Origin: Chromera velia
Lineage: Eukaryota > Sar > Chromeraceae
NCBI GenBank assembly: GCA_018398765.1
Contig: JAHBMJ010004425.1
Span: 47,864-70,952, forward strand
Length of the DNA stretch: 23,089 bases
Reading direction: 5' to 3'
Shown here: piece after piece, positions 1-9,174 of the stretch
Layout: the number at the start of each line of letters is the position of its first letter
How positions within the stretch are numbered: position 1 is the stretch's first letter
The notes under the pieces: model-generated
The model's database searches: none
Told to the model about the DNA's origin: nothing
The model's input: the letters and a program-made list of their open reading frames with translations, nothing else
Program-made: the position numbers and the translations under genes

Positions 1-969
1 GACATTGAGGACGGGGCTGAGGGGGGAGTCAGGGGTGAGTCTGCATGTGTCTGTGGGAGGGAATTTCGGGTCGAGTTGCTGAGACGAAGTGCCGTAAGAG
101 AATCCATGTCAAGTGAATGAATGAATGAACAAATGAGAAAACGAATGCATGAGCGGGTGGGTAGACGGTGGAGTGAAATGAAGTCTGTCTGGTGTCCTTG
201 ACGCGGTGCGGCTTGAGTCGCTAAAGCATGATTGCTTTGGAGACAATCGACAGTATGACATGATGCATTGCATAGCATGGGAAGGGAGGGGAAGAAAATC
301 TGTGGAGCTAGGCAGGGAGAGGGGGGGGGAGAGGGAAGCGTCGAACTGGAGGCCGTGCTTCGTCGCTTCCCGCGTCTCTTCTTGGCTTCTTCCTTTCCTG
401 TCGTTCCTTTCATTCTCTTTGTCCGTCCTGCCTTGCTTCTTTCTATCCTGCTCTCTCTTTCTGTCGGTCGGTCGTGTGTGCATGCACTGACCGAAGAATG
501 TATATAAGAAGTTGTCTGAATGAATCACTGGATGGACGGATCCATGCATGCGTTCATGCATGCAGAAGTGAGGGTGACCGACCCTCTCCGCTGCACTTCC
601 TGCCGCAACTGCTTCGAACAACTGCCCGGTGTTGTGGAGGTGAATAAGATCAAGGATCATTTCATATGTGAGTCTGTGCATGGGGGATAGTGGTACATTG
701 GCAGCTTTCTGATGTTTATCGATCGTCGCTTCTGAATGAAAATACTGAAGCAAATTTCTTCCTTCATGGTGTCATTGATTCGGAGTGAACGTAAAAGAAG
801 AATGGATGGAACGGTTTCCCTGCCGTTTTGCCTGCCTGCATGCATGCATAAATGAGAAGGCACCCCATGAGGGGATGGATGGATCTTCGCGCGGTGATGG
901 TCTCTGTCTGCCTTCCTCCATCCCGACTCCCCTCCTCTCTCTCTCACACACACTCTCTCTCTTTCTCTT

Positions 970-1006
<37 letters not shown>

Positions 1007-1707
1007 GTGCGTGTGTGTGTGTGTGTGTGTGTGGGTCAATCCGCGCGCACGCCTTTGTGTGTATTATTCTGTGTGCATACATACATTTCTATGTACATGT
1101 GTACATGCATGCATGCGTATGTGTGTGTGTGCATGCGTGCAGTCACGGTGGAGAGTGTGGGATCTCTGTCGTGTGATAAGATTGTGCGGGTAGGTGAATT
1201 AAGTGATCGAGTGGGGATTCTGATTCGTTCGTTCAAGAAGGGGAGTCGGGTTTGTGTGATGTTCTTTTCTCTTCTCTGTCTCTGTCTTTGTACTAGGACC
1301 ATGAAGGAGGCATCATGAAATTGCTGACTCGAACAAAACTCTTCAATGCCACGGCGAGTGTTGAGAGGCTATTTCAGAGAATGAATGCAATCGATGGTTC
1401 TCGCTGTGTTTACCTGGTACGTGTCTGTCCCTGTGGGGGGTTTATCATGCAGGATGCGTCGAAGGTTTTGATACAAAAGTGTGAGGACCTGTTGGTTGAA
1501 ATTGAAGCGCTTGAGAATTCGTCTCAGTTTGGGCAGGAGGGGGTTGAGGGGGGAGAGGCACAAGTCTTCTTGGGCCGTGCAGAAACGGGCGAGGCGGGCT
1601 CCTCATCATCTTCGTCCTCGTCCTCTTCCGCTTCTCTACAGCAAACAGGGGATGCGCAAAAAGGAAAGAAAGGAGCCGGAGGAGGGAAAAGAAAAGGAAG
1701 GGGATAG
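1..1707 (+). CDS. RPAC1: DNA-directed RNA polymerases I and III subunit RPAC1 (AC40/POLR1C), C-terminal part, 4 exons, 5' truncated by the window
   Basis: Exons 1-34, 566-667, 1143-1189 and 1453-1707; donors gtgagt, gtgagt and gtaggt, acceptors all cag, and the frame stays open through every junction. The joined protein contains DPLRCTSCRNC, then DHFIFTVESVGSLSCDKIVR, then a helix beginning DASKVLIQKCEDLLVEIEAL. This order is the C-terminal dimerisation region of the alpha-like subunit family (Rpo3/AC40/Rpb3). DHFIF-VES-G is typical of AC40, which pairs with AC19 to scaffold assembly of nuclear Pol I and Pol III. After the last helix comes a non-conserved tail: a poly-Ser stretch (about 1600-1635) and a Lys/Gly-rich end. 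C-x2-C-x2-C at 592-612 matches the archaeal Rpo3 Fe-S site, but the fourth Cys position reads Leu. Family assignment is firm; exact exon ends are inferred from phase and motif. Confidence 0.9.
934..1033. repeat. CT/TG microsatellite in RPAC1 intron 2
   Basis: An interrupted (CT)n tract runs directly into a (TG)n tract within the 475-bp intron between the second and third visible exons. Long Arg-Glu and Ser-Leu repeat frames across it come from the repeat, not from a gene. Confidence 0.9.
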
Positions 1708-2296
1708 CTATCGTGAGCGAGCCAGTTGACACAAGAAACTCGGAACCCGGGCCGTTACCCGGCTGGTACGTTCCTCCTGGGATGCGTGAGTTGTCACCAG
1801 CACATTGCAGATTTCTATTAGTGGATGGGTTGAAACAATACAGCCTGAGGCTAGGCCGGGTGTACATATAGGCGCTGTAACTAGGCTAGGACTGTTGTTG
1901 TAGTGTTGATCATCATCATCATACGCCATCGGGCGTACGTATTTCTAGGCGTCTCTTTAAGCGTCTCTAGAGGCGTCCAGCGTTTTAAAAAATACTTGTT
2001 TTAGTTTAACTACTTCATGGACTATAGCCTATGCAGCCCTTAGTGCAGCCCACACCAGTTTTTTTTAAATCTCTCTTTCAGGCTATATACACGAAAGTTA
2101 TAAAAATATGTTTTTGCTCAATTTTTGATATTATGCCAGTGGAATTAAATTATGATAAAAACTAGGATAAAAATGTAGGTCAATTTTTACAATAAAATAC
2201 ATTTAGATATTAAATAGACTACTATTAATTTGTGAATGTATATGTATGTATATGAAATAAACCTTTTGACTGACAGTGCTTCCTTCTGTGGTGCCA
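1708..2296. other. Intergenic DNA 3' of RPAC1, strongly AT-rich from about 1980
   Basis: No coding exon is visible. At 1948-1985 there are three near-copies of a short motif (aggcgtct, aagcgtct, aggcgtcc). From 1980 to 2280 base composition shifts sharply to AT, unlike the flanking genes, and AATAAA occurs at 2191 and 2256. These could be polyadenylation signals for RPAC1, but they are expected by chance in such AT-rich DNA. Confidence 0.6.
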
Positions 2297-2455
2297 ATGG
2301 CTCACTACGAGTGCGCTATTCCGCGCTTCAAAAAGCTAGTCAAAGAGGGAAATCCCTGTAGAACTGCAGAGATTCACGCCGGAGATAACTGCGCTAGTAA
2401 CTGCGGGGATGACTTCATAGTGCCTCGACGACACCCGCTTTCCCGGACCGCGTGA
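2297..2455 (+). CDS. Small hypothetical ORF, 52 aa
   Basis: An uninterrupted frame begins at an ATG in good eukaryotic context (gccaATGG) and ends at TGA 2453-2455. The product starts MAHYECAIPRFKKLVKEGN and has four Cys and a mixed, non-repetitive composition, unlike the simple-repeat frames elsewhere. It starts just where AT-rich DNA ends and normal composition resumes. I recognise no family. It could be a small protein, an exon of an unseen transcript, part of a decayed element, or chance. Confidence 0.25.
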   Translation: MAHYECAIPRFKKLVKEGNPCRTAEIHAGDNCASNCGDDFIVPRRHPLSRTA

Positions 2456-2590
2456 ACTTTGACTTTCCGGAGCCGCGTGTGGCGTAACAGCCTTTGAAGT
2501 AGTCGTAGACTTGTGGTCACAGTATGTGTCCAGTTTTCACTCAAGTCTGATCGGGTCTACGAGGACTGCAGTGCCAGGCTGCCACCTTCG

Positions 2591-3865
2591 TCATCGCGGT
2601 CTGTCATCTTCATCGTCGAGGTCTCTCGTTTGACGTCGGTCTGACGAGGAGGAATGATTTCGAAATTTTTCCTCTGCTGGGACGACTGCAGAGAGCCTGT
2701 CGAGATCCCTTTTGCTCTCTTCCTCGTGCTTTCTCATGATCTTCTTGGAAGAATGGAGATTCCACAAAACACGACTGCCAAAAGCGAGAATACGGAACAT
2801 CTGCAGATGAGATGAAAGCACAGAAAGAAGGGCATGCAAAAAGAGAGATGCTTCAAAAAAAAGACTGCACCGGCCCATGTTGACGTGAAGTCACGCAGAG
2901 AAACCATGCAGCACCACCTTGCAGTCAGTCAGACGGGCAGAGAGAGTGTCTACTTTCTTCCATTTAATTTCCCTCCGTTTCTCACACGACAGAAAAAGAG
3001 GACGGCAGAAAAGCACATGGACAGACAGACAGACAGACAGACAGATATCTGCCCCCAGCCACACACACAGTCACACGCACGCAACAATACACACTCACTC
3101 ACTCCATCACAGACTTCCTTCCACAACCTTGTCTCCCTCCAACTGAATCGACTCCACAAGGCCATTCTGTTCTCACGTAAAGGGCCCGGGTCGCAAAAAA
3201 ATAAATCGAAGGACACCGTTTCTCCAAACAGAAAAGAGAAAGAACGCTTCAAAAGACTTTCTCTGGAGATGGATGGAACGTTCGAAAAAGCACAAAGAAA
3301 GAAATCCACACGAAAGAAAACGCAGCGCTCTCATCCCTAGCTTTCTCTCCCTAGCTGGGCACCTCCCCCGCCCCCTTTCTGACCTGATACATGCCGAGAA
3401 CCTGCCACACGACGGGAAGTCTGAGGGGCCCGCCTGCGGCCCCCGGTCCTCCGAGGACCCGGCCGAGAACTCCGGAGGGCCAGACGCCCCCCGACAGCAC
3501 AGCTCCCTTCAAAACTTTCAACAGCAAAAAGCTATTACACACGAACGCAAAAAGATACATCATCGGAATATAGTCCAAGTCCGCCATGCAGATCAAAAAC
3601 CCCTCTGACGTACAAAGAAGGGGGTACAGCCCCGCCGCCACGGCCACCCAAGGCGCCAGATCCCGAGCACCTGCGATCACAGCCGCATCTGTCGAGAAGA
3701 AACGCCCCGCTACCAGAGGACCCAGGTACGCAGCCACAGCCACCGACCCAGCAAGAGCCCCGGCAACTGTAAACATCCGCCGGACGAGCGGACCCGCTCC
3801 AGCGACACCTGCAGGCAGAGAGACGGACAGGCTGATTCTGTTTTTTCCGTTTTCCACACAAACTC

Positions 3866-3898
<33 letters not shown>

Positions 3899-4480
3899 TT
3901 TTCTGACGGTCTGTATGCTTTCAAGCCCTCTCTCTTTCTGCTCTGTTTGCTCCTCGCCTGGCCCACAAGATGGTTTGACGTTCTGACAGTATCGCCAGAA
4001 TTTCTCACCCAGTTTGCCGCGAGAGATACATTTTGATTTCTTGGGAGTTCATGGCTCTACGCCAGGACGCTGCGTCATCCAGAAGTTTCAGGAGGAGCAT
4101 CAGTTGCGTGGAAATTGCATCTTGACATTTAGCGGCAGACGAATTGGACCTGTGGGAAATTCTTTGTTCGTTCGTTTGTTTGTTTGTTTAGATGCTACTA
4201 TACTTTCTTTGTGTTGTCTGAGAGATGATCCGCATCCTCTCCTCGCCTGACGAGAGAGTGAGTGAGTGTTTGACTGAGTGAGTGACTGACGGACCTCTGA
4301 CAGGAGGTCTCTCTGGAGTTTCCGTCCCTTCGCCCTTCTCCTCATTGGTCGTCGGCCTTCCGTAGAGAACCAGGGGGGCAAAGGACTGGGTGGCAGAGTT
4401 CACGGCATCCCCCGGGGAGGTTAGACCGAAATAGATCTGATTCCCTATCTGCATCATCCATGCTCTCTCTCCCACGCACA

Positions 4481-4531
<51 letters not shown>

Positions 4532-6247
4532 GCAGGGAGACAGGGAGAGTGCAAAAGAATATCGGCAAAAGGATATCGTTAATCATGCAAACGCAGGGAG
4601 GCGAATCAATTGAGAGCAAGAGAGCATCACAGAAAGACATGGGAAGAGATGGATCGAATCCGCTCATGCAAGATCGGAGGCAGAGACGGAGAGGGAGGGA
4701 CGGAGAGGGAGGAGAGATGAGTACTCCTGCATTCAATCAATGGGAATATACAGACGATGACACACACAAGCAGGAATGAAGACAAAAAGGCCACCAAGTT
4801 TCCTTCCCTCCCTCCCTCCTTGAATGTTCTGGAATGAATCAGGTCCTTCCACGAAGTGACCTTCCCTCCCTCCGCTTGCATGACAGCAAGCTTTGAAGAA
4901 AACTCCCCCCCCTTAATCTCCTGCAGGGCTATCCATCGAAATCCTCTACTTCTTTCTTTTTGATGCATGCATGGTTTTCCTGTCTGAGTCAGAAACAAAC
5001 GAGAAGGTGTCTGTGTGTGTGTGCTCGTGCGTGTCTCCGAGAAGGAACGAAAGCGGCCCACCTGATGTGCAGCCAGGGCCACGTTCCCAAAAAAGGAGGC
5101 CACGTGCGTCATGCTCATGTAGAAGGCCACTTTGAAGATGAATGTGGGAAGACCCGACTTGGCATACTTCGCAAACTGCAGTGTGTCTCCCACGGAGGGG
5201 GGGGTCTTGATGGACTCTGACAGGCGGAGTGGAGGTTCCCCTCCTCCCCTCCCCGTCTCTTCCGCTTCTTCCTTTTCCGCTGCGGAGGAGACGCGGAACA
5301 GCTGAAACAAAAGAACAACCGCTGTGGTCCACTCAGCAAAAACGGTGGCCCACGCGGCACCTGCAGAAACAAACGCCGAGAGAGAGTCAGACAGCAAGCA
5401 AGAGGGTTATCGTAAAGAAAGGGGAGGCGAGAGACACAAAGAAAGAAAGAAAGCCAATGATGTCGATGTGTGCCTGATCGAAGGAGCTCCTCAGCTTTCT
5501 TCGTCACCCCTTTCGCTTCTCTGAATCCTTTACGCACACCTTAATTTGCCCATTTCGTGAGTGTCCGACATTAGCCCATTTCTCCGGACACACACACACA
5601 CACACACCTGTACACAGAGAAGAGAGAGAGAACAGGCCGTGTCCAGAACCCCCTGCTTCTCACCTCGAATGCCCATTCCGAAGAGGAAGATCATCAGCAG
5701 ATCCCCTGTCAAATTCACAAATGAAGACGCGAGAGTTGCCAAGAAGGGCGTCCGTGTGTCCTTCCGAGCCATCAGCGCTGCCTTGCAGCAGAGGGTCAAC
5801 ATGGCAGCCGGCGTACTCCACGCACGAATCCTCACGTATCTGCATCCATCCATGCATGCAACCGACAATGCCGCCATCCACCCACGCACACCCATGCATG
5901 CATGCATGCACACGACCTGCATGGTCAGGCAGGTCACACCTCGATCGGTGCATTCGGTCACAGCCAGGCCGAAAGACAAAGAGACTGAAGAAAGACGTGA
6001 AAATTTTCACGAAAATATTTCACCAAATAGTAAGTAAAGCGAGAGCGAAACGGCCAACAAATCAAACATGTTCCCGCCCTCCCTCGAGGAATGAAAACAA
6101 AAACGAAGGAAAAGTTTCCCTCAAAGTCCCCCCTCGCTGGCCCGGAAAGCAAAGCTGAGAGGGCACTCAACAAAACCCCACCCCCCGCACCGGCCCGTTC
6201 ATTTCATTTTCCGAGCCATTCGTATGGAGTGCGTCAGAGGTGCCTGC

Positions 6248-6281
<34 letters not shown>

Positions 6282-6570
6282 GCTTGCTTGTATGTATGTA
6301 TGTGTGTGTGCTGCTTGACTGAACTGACGAGAAAGCCGCCGGGATGACTTCGAGTGATCTCTTTGAGTTCAGAGTCAAAAGTGCGGGGAGTCCCAACACT
6401 CGGAGGAGAGACCCGAGGACGATACCAAAAGAAGCGCCCAGCCAGAGGGAGTTGCTCAGCACACGCGTCGAAGCACTACGATTCCCGAGGGCCAACCACT
6501 TTCCGTACAAATTTAAAGTCGCTGGGTACATAAACGAACAGAGGTAGGTCAGGCAGACAACCTGCGTGCA

Positions 6571-6609
<39 letters not shown>

Positions 6610-6630
6610 ACACATACACACACACTCAGA

Positions 6631-6665
<35 letters not shown>

Positions 6666-7521
6666 ACACACACACAATTTCAGCTGAGTGGGTCGACGGC
6701 TGAGGGATCGGATCCGTGGGCGGAGTCTCAATTCTCCCTGCTTGGTTTATTCCCTGATGATGAGAAACCGTGAGATCCCAATAGACAGGCAGACAGGCAG
6801 ACACACACACAGACAGACAGACAGACAGACAGGCTGGCAGGCAGGCAGGCAACACACACACGGACCAGTTGAGTTGCAGGGGACATGGCCGCGAGCTCCA
6901 ACGACGAGTTCAGACCCACACACGCCGCGTCGATGCTTGTAATCAGAGAGTCTGCATACACGCACGCAGGCAGGCAGATAAGACGACAATTAAGAAAGGG
7001 GCGGAGGGAGGGAGGAATTTGATCGATCAATCAATCAATTCGGGGGGGGCGGAGGGAAGGAAAGGAGGAACGAAGGAAGAAAGGAACTGGATGCGATCTC
7101 TCTCTCTCTCATTCTCTCTTATCGGCAGGCACATCATTGAAGAGAACGCTCTTAACGGATCGTCAGTCGACCATACCCAAGCTTCAATGCACATACCCAC
7201 GCAGCGACCTACTCTCTCATTCTCTCTCTTTGTCCGTCTCCGTATCCCTCTTCGTCTTTGTCTCTGGCTCTCTGTCCCTCTGTCTTTCTAATTCTCTCTA
7301 CCGACCCACCCCTTCTCTTTCTCCCCCCCCATTTACACACACGATCAACACAAGCTCAAAAACGTTAATTCCCCCCCCTGACACGTGCCTCCCGCCTCCT
7401 CACAAACAAACGCAGAACCACACACAACTACCCCCCCATGAACCCGCATAAAGCAAAAACATCCAGGCAGCCAGACAAAGAGACAGACGGAGAGACCGTA
7501 TGATTTCTTTTTTTCTTAGGC

Positions 7522-7557
<36 letters not shown>

Positions 7558-8145
7558 CCAGACAGACAGACCTTGGAGCAGCGTCACGGTGGTCCCTCCA
7601 ATCAGCCACAAAATTTCCGTGTAAGAAGGAAGCCCCGCAGGAGTAGAGGGCGAAGCAGGAGAAAAGGAGGAAGCCGAGGAAGAAGCACTCGACACGAAAA
7701 CTTCTCCTTCACCTCGCCCGTCTCCTTCTGATGTCAAAATTGCGTTCACTGGAACGCCCCCTCGCTCACTTCTTCTTCCACTTCCCACTTCAGGCCGTCG
7801 GCGTCTCTGCCTTCCGCCCAGTGCGGATGAAGACTTCACCCCCCTCAGCTGTCCGGTCGAACATGACGTCAAGAACGCACCCAAAGTGGAAGCGGAAGAA
7901 GAAGACCAGTGCCTGTCTGCGGACACACCATCCCTTCGGCTTCTTTGAGTTGCGGGGACAGACTCGAAGGTGCTCTCTGCACTCACACCACCCACGGGGG
8001 TCGCACTGACAGCCAAGGCCCACACGAGGGCGACCCTCCTCAGACGCTTGGAAGACCCCCAGGAGGATGAGGAGACTTGGACTTGGACACAATTTCCGTT
8101 CTTCCGGTCGGAGGAGGAATGACATCCCCGACAGAGGACGTCCAT
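2591..8145 (-). CDS. MATE-family (EDS5-like, probably plastid-targeted) membrane transporter, 8 exons, 718 aa
   Basis: Exons in coding order: 8145-7572, 6951-6866, 6561-6329, 5839-5664, 5360-5062, 4448-4295, 3808-3384, 2800-2591. Summed length is 2157 nt and all phases agree. MATE landmarks in order: DSLITSIDAACVGLNSS (from residue 192), a TM segment with YPATLNLYGKW, EVIPAA joined to YVRIRAWSTPAAM (about 293-308), GAAWATVFAEW (357), LAAHQ joined to IGNQIYFG (456), ATQSFAPLVLYG, and TSEGFLICMADLDYIPMMYL. The last exon supplies QMFRILAFGSRVLW and a charged tail. The family exports organic compounds using ion gradients; the VPAA-YV-IR pattern resembles plant plastid EDS5-type MATEs. Residues 38-56 form a signal-peptide-like core after Arg-rich KRLRR, followed by about 115 Ser/Arg-rich residues, like a bipartite complex-plastid leader. 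The start is the first ATG in the open frame (8145). Substrate unknown. The last exon junction and some donors (see findings) are less certain than the family. Confidence 0.85.
3867..3898. repeat. (CTGT)n microsatellite in MATE intron 6
   Basis: About eight CTGT units on the + strand, upstream (in gene sense) of the acceptor of the exon starting at 3808. Confidence 0.9.
4482..4531. repeat. (CA)n-(GA)n compound microsatellite in MATE intron 5
   Basis: A CA tract passes directly into a GA tract, about 35 bp intronic of the exon beginning at 4448. On the gene strand it is a TC/TG tract just before the acceptor, where a polypyrimidine tract would lie. Confidence 0.9.
6243..6310. repeat. Tetranucleotide repeats near the donor of MATE intron 3
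   Basis: CTGT units, then CTTG/TATG units, then TG repeats. They begin about 18 bp past the predicted donor at 6328. Confidence 0.9.
6572..6664. repeat. (CA)n microsatellite at the acceptor end of MATE intron 2
   Basis: Nearly pure CA with a few interruptions, ending (gene sense) within about 10 bp of the acceptor of the exon starting at 6561. On the gene strand it is (TG)n. Confidence 0.9.
7521..7571. repeat. (GACA)n microsatellite at the donor of MATE intron 1
   Basis: Two blocks of GACA units on the + strand. On the gene strand the intron itself starts gtctgtctgtctg, so the repeat forms the 5' splice site. Confidence 0.9.
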
Positions 8146-9174
8146 TGCCTTCACCTCGATCAGCTCTCTTCGTTCTGCCGTCTGTCGTGAGACGTCTCTT
8201 CTGGGTTTTCTCTTTACTCTCTGAACTTCGTTCTCAAACGTCTTTCTCCTTCTTTCTGACTCGCTACAACAAGAGACGCCGTTAATCACTGCACTGCACT
8301 GCACGCCCTTGCTCAGTCCCCCACAAAAACGGAGAACCCAAACAAAAAATCAAAAGGGACGGAGGGGGGCGAGGGTAGCGCCTCACACACGATCGAGTCG
8401 AATGACAGTGGCTGAATTAACGCTCTCCCTTCAATTTCGGATTCCCGCAAGGTTTATGCGAATACAGGGGTTGGTGAGGGAGGATGAGAGACAAATGAGG
8501 CTTCGGCATCTCGAAAACAGCTGGACGTTCTTGCTGGACCTTTGTAAGAACTCCCGACTGTGCATTCCGAGACGAGACGGCCCCTGAATGGAGACGGCCA
8601 GAGAGCCTTCGCGCCGATCGACCGGACCTTCGATGCATGGGGGCGCGAGCCCCGCGGCCGGTCCCCGCATGAACGCGGCCGGGCCGCAAAGCGTGCATGC
8701 AGGTTCTTGCGTGCGTCAACGCGCGCGTCGAGCTGCGTGCGCGAGTCGACGTCACGCAGCGATCTGCATGCGATCTGCCGCGTACTTTGTGAAGAAGATC
8801 TTTGAGGATTCGAGAGTACGTCTGCACATGTCTGCGCCTTCTCGGTGTCATGGGACAGCGAGGGAAAACATAATGTACTTCGGCTTTCGCCTGCAGTTTG
8901 TGAAGTGTCTTACACTTTAGTGCAAGTGTGCTTTGACTCGGAGTGAGCATCGATCCATAGAGAGACGGGAAGGGTCGACTCAACAGAATTCCAGACTGAT
9001 TTTTCGATTTCGTTCTGGTCTCTTCGATCCCTGCATACGAACTCTGGATACTCAGCACAGGAGGTTGTTCAATCTGAAGCAATCTCGTATAGATAAAGAA
9101 AGCTCGTGCACGTGACTGCGCCACCTTAATTTCCCGGCCTTTGTTCTTCACTGTTCTTGTTTGAATCTGTCTCC
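8146..9174. promoter_or_regulatory. Intergenic region between divergent genes (MATE - and mitochondrial-type gene +)
   Basis: About 1.03 kb separates two divergently oriented start codons, so both promoters and 5' UTRs presumably lie here. The central part, about 8580-8770, is CpG- and GC-rich with several palindromes and cgcg runs. I see no convincing TATA box or other defined element, so the regulatory role is inferred from position alone. Confidence 0.45.
8402..8587 (+). CDS. Small ORF, 61 aa, hypothetical, inside the divergent intergenic region
   Basis: ATG at 8402 to TGA at 8585-8587. The product starts MTVAELTLSLQFRIPARF and has mixed amino-acid composition without repeats. It lies upstream of, and on the same strand as, the gene at 9175, so it could be an upstream ORF, an unrelated small gene, or chance; an overlapping frame is also open on the other strand. 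No family recognised. Confidence 0.15.
   Translation: MTVAELTLSLQFRIPARFMRIQGLVREDERQMRLRHLENSWTFLLDLCKNSRLCIPRRDGP

Noticed and set aside
657-1082. Minus-strand open frame with Arg-Glu repeats, and + frames rich in Ser-Leu, over 934-1033
   Set aside because: They translate a CT/TG microsatellite inside an RPAC1 intron; the same happens at 12000-12080 and 17771-17801.
2834-3340. Plus-strand 168-codon open frame
   Set aside because: It crosses GACA and CACA repeats and lies antisense to the last MATE intron; composition follows the repeats.
3385-4008. Alternative minus-strand frame (CRWSGSARPAD...) over the MATE exon at 3384-3808
   Set aside because: It shadows the exon; the other frame gives clear MATE transmembrane segments and fits the phases.
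4005-4110. Minus-strand stretch MLLLKLLDDAASW... with a gtgaga donor, inside MATE intron 6
   Set aside because: Its phase (2) does not fit the next exon (needs 1), and MATE homology is continuous without it.
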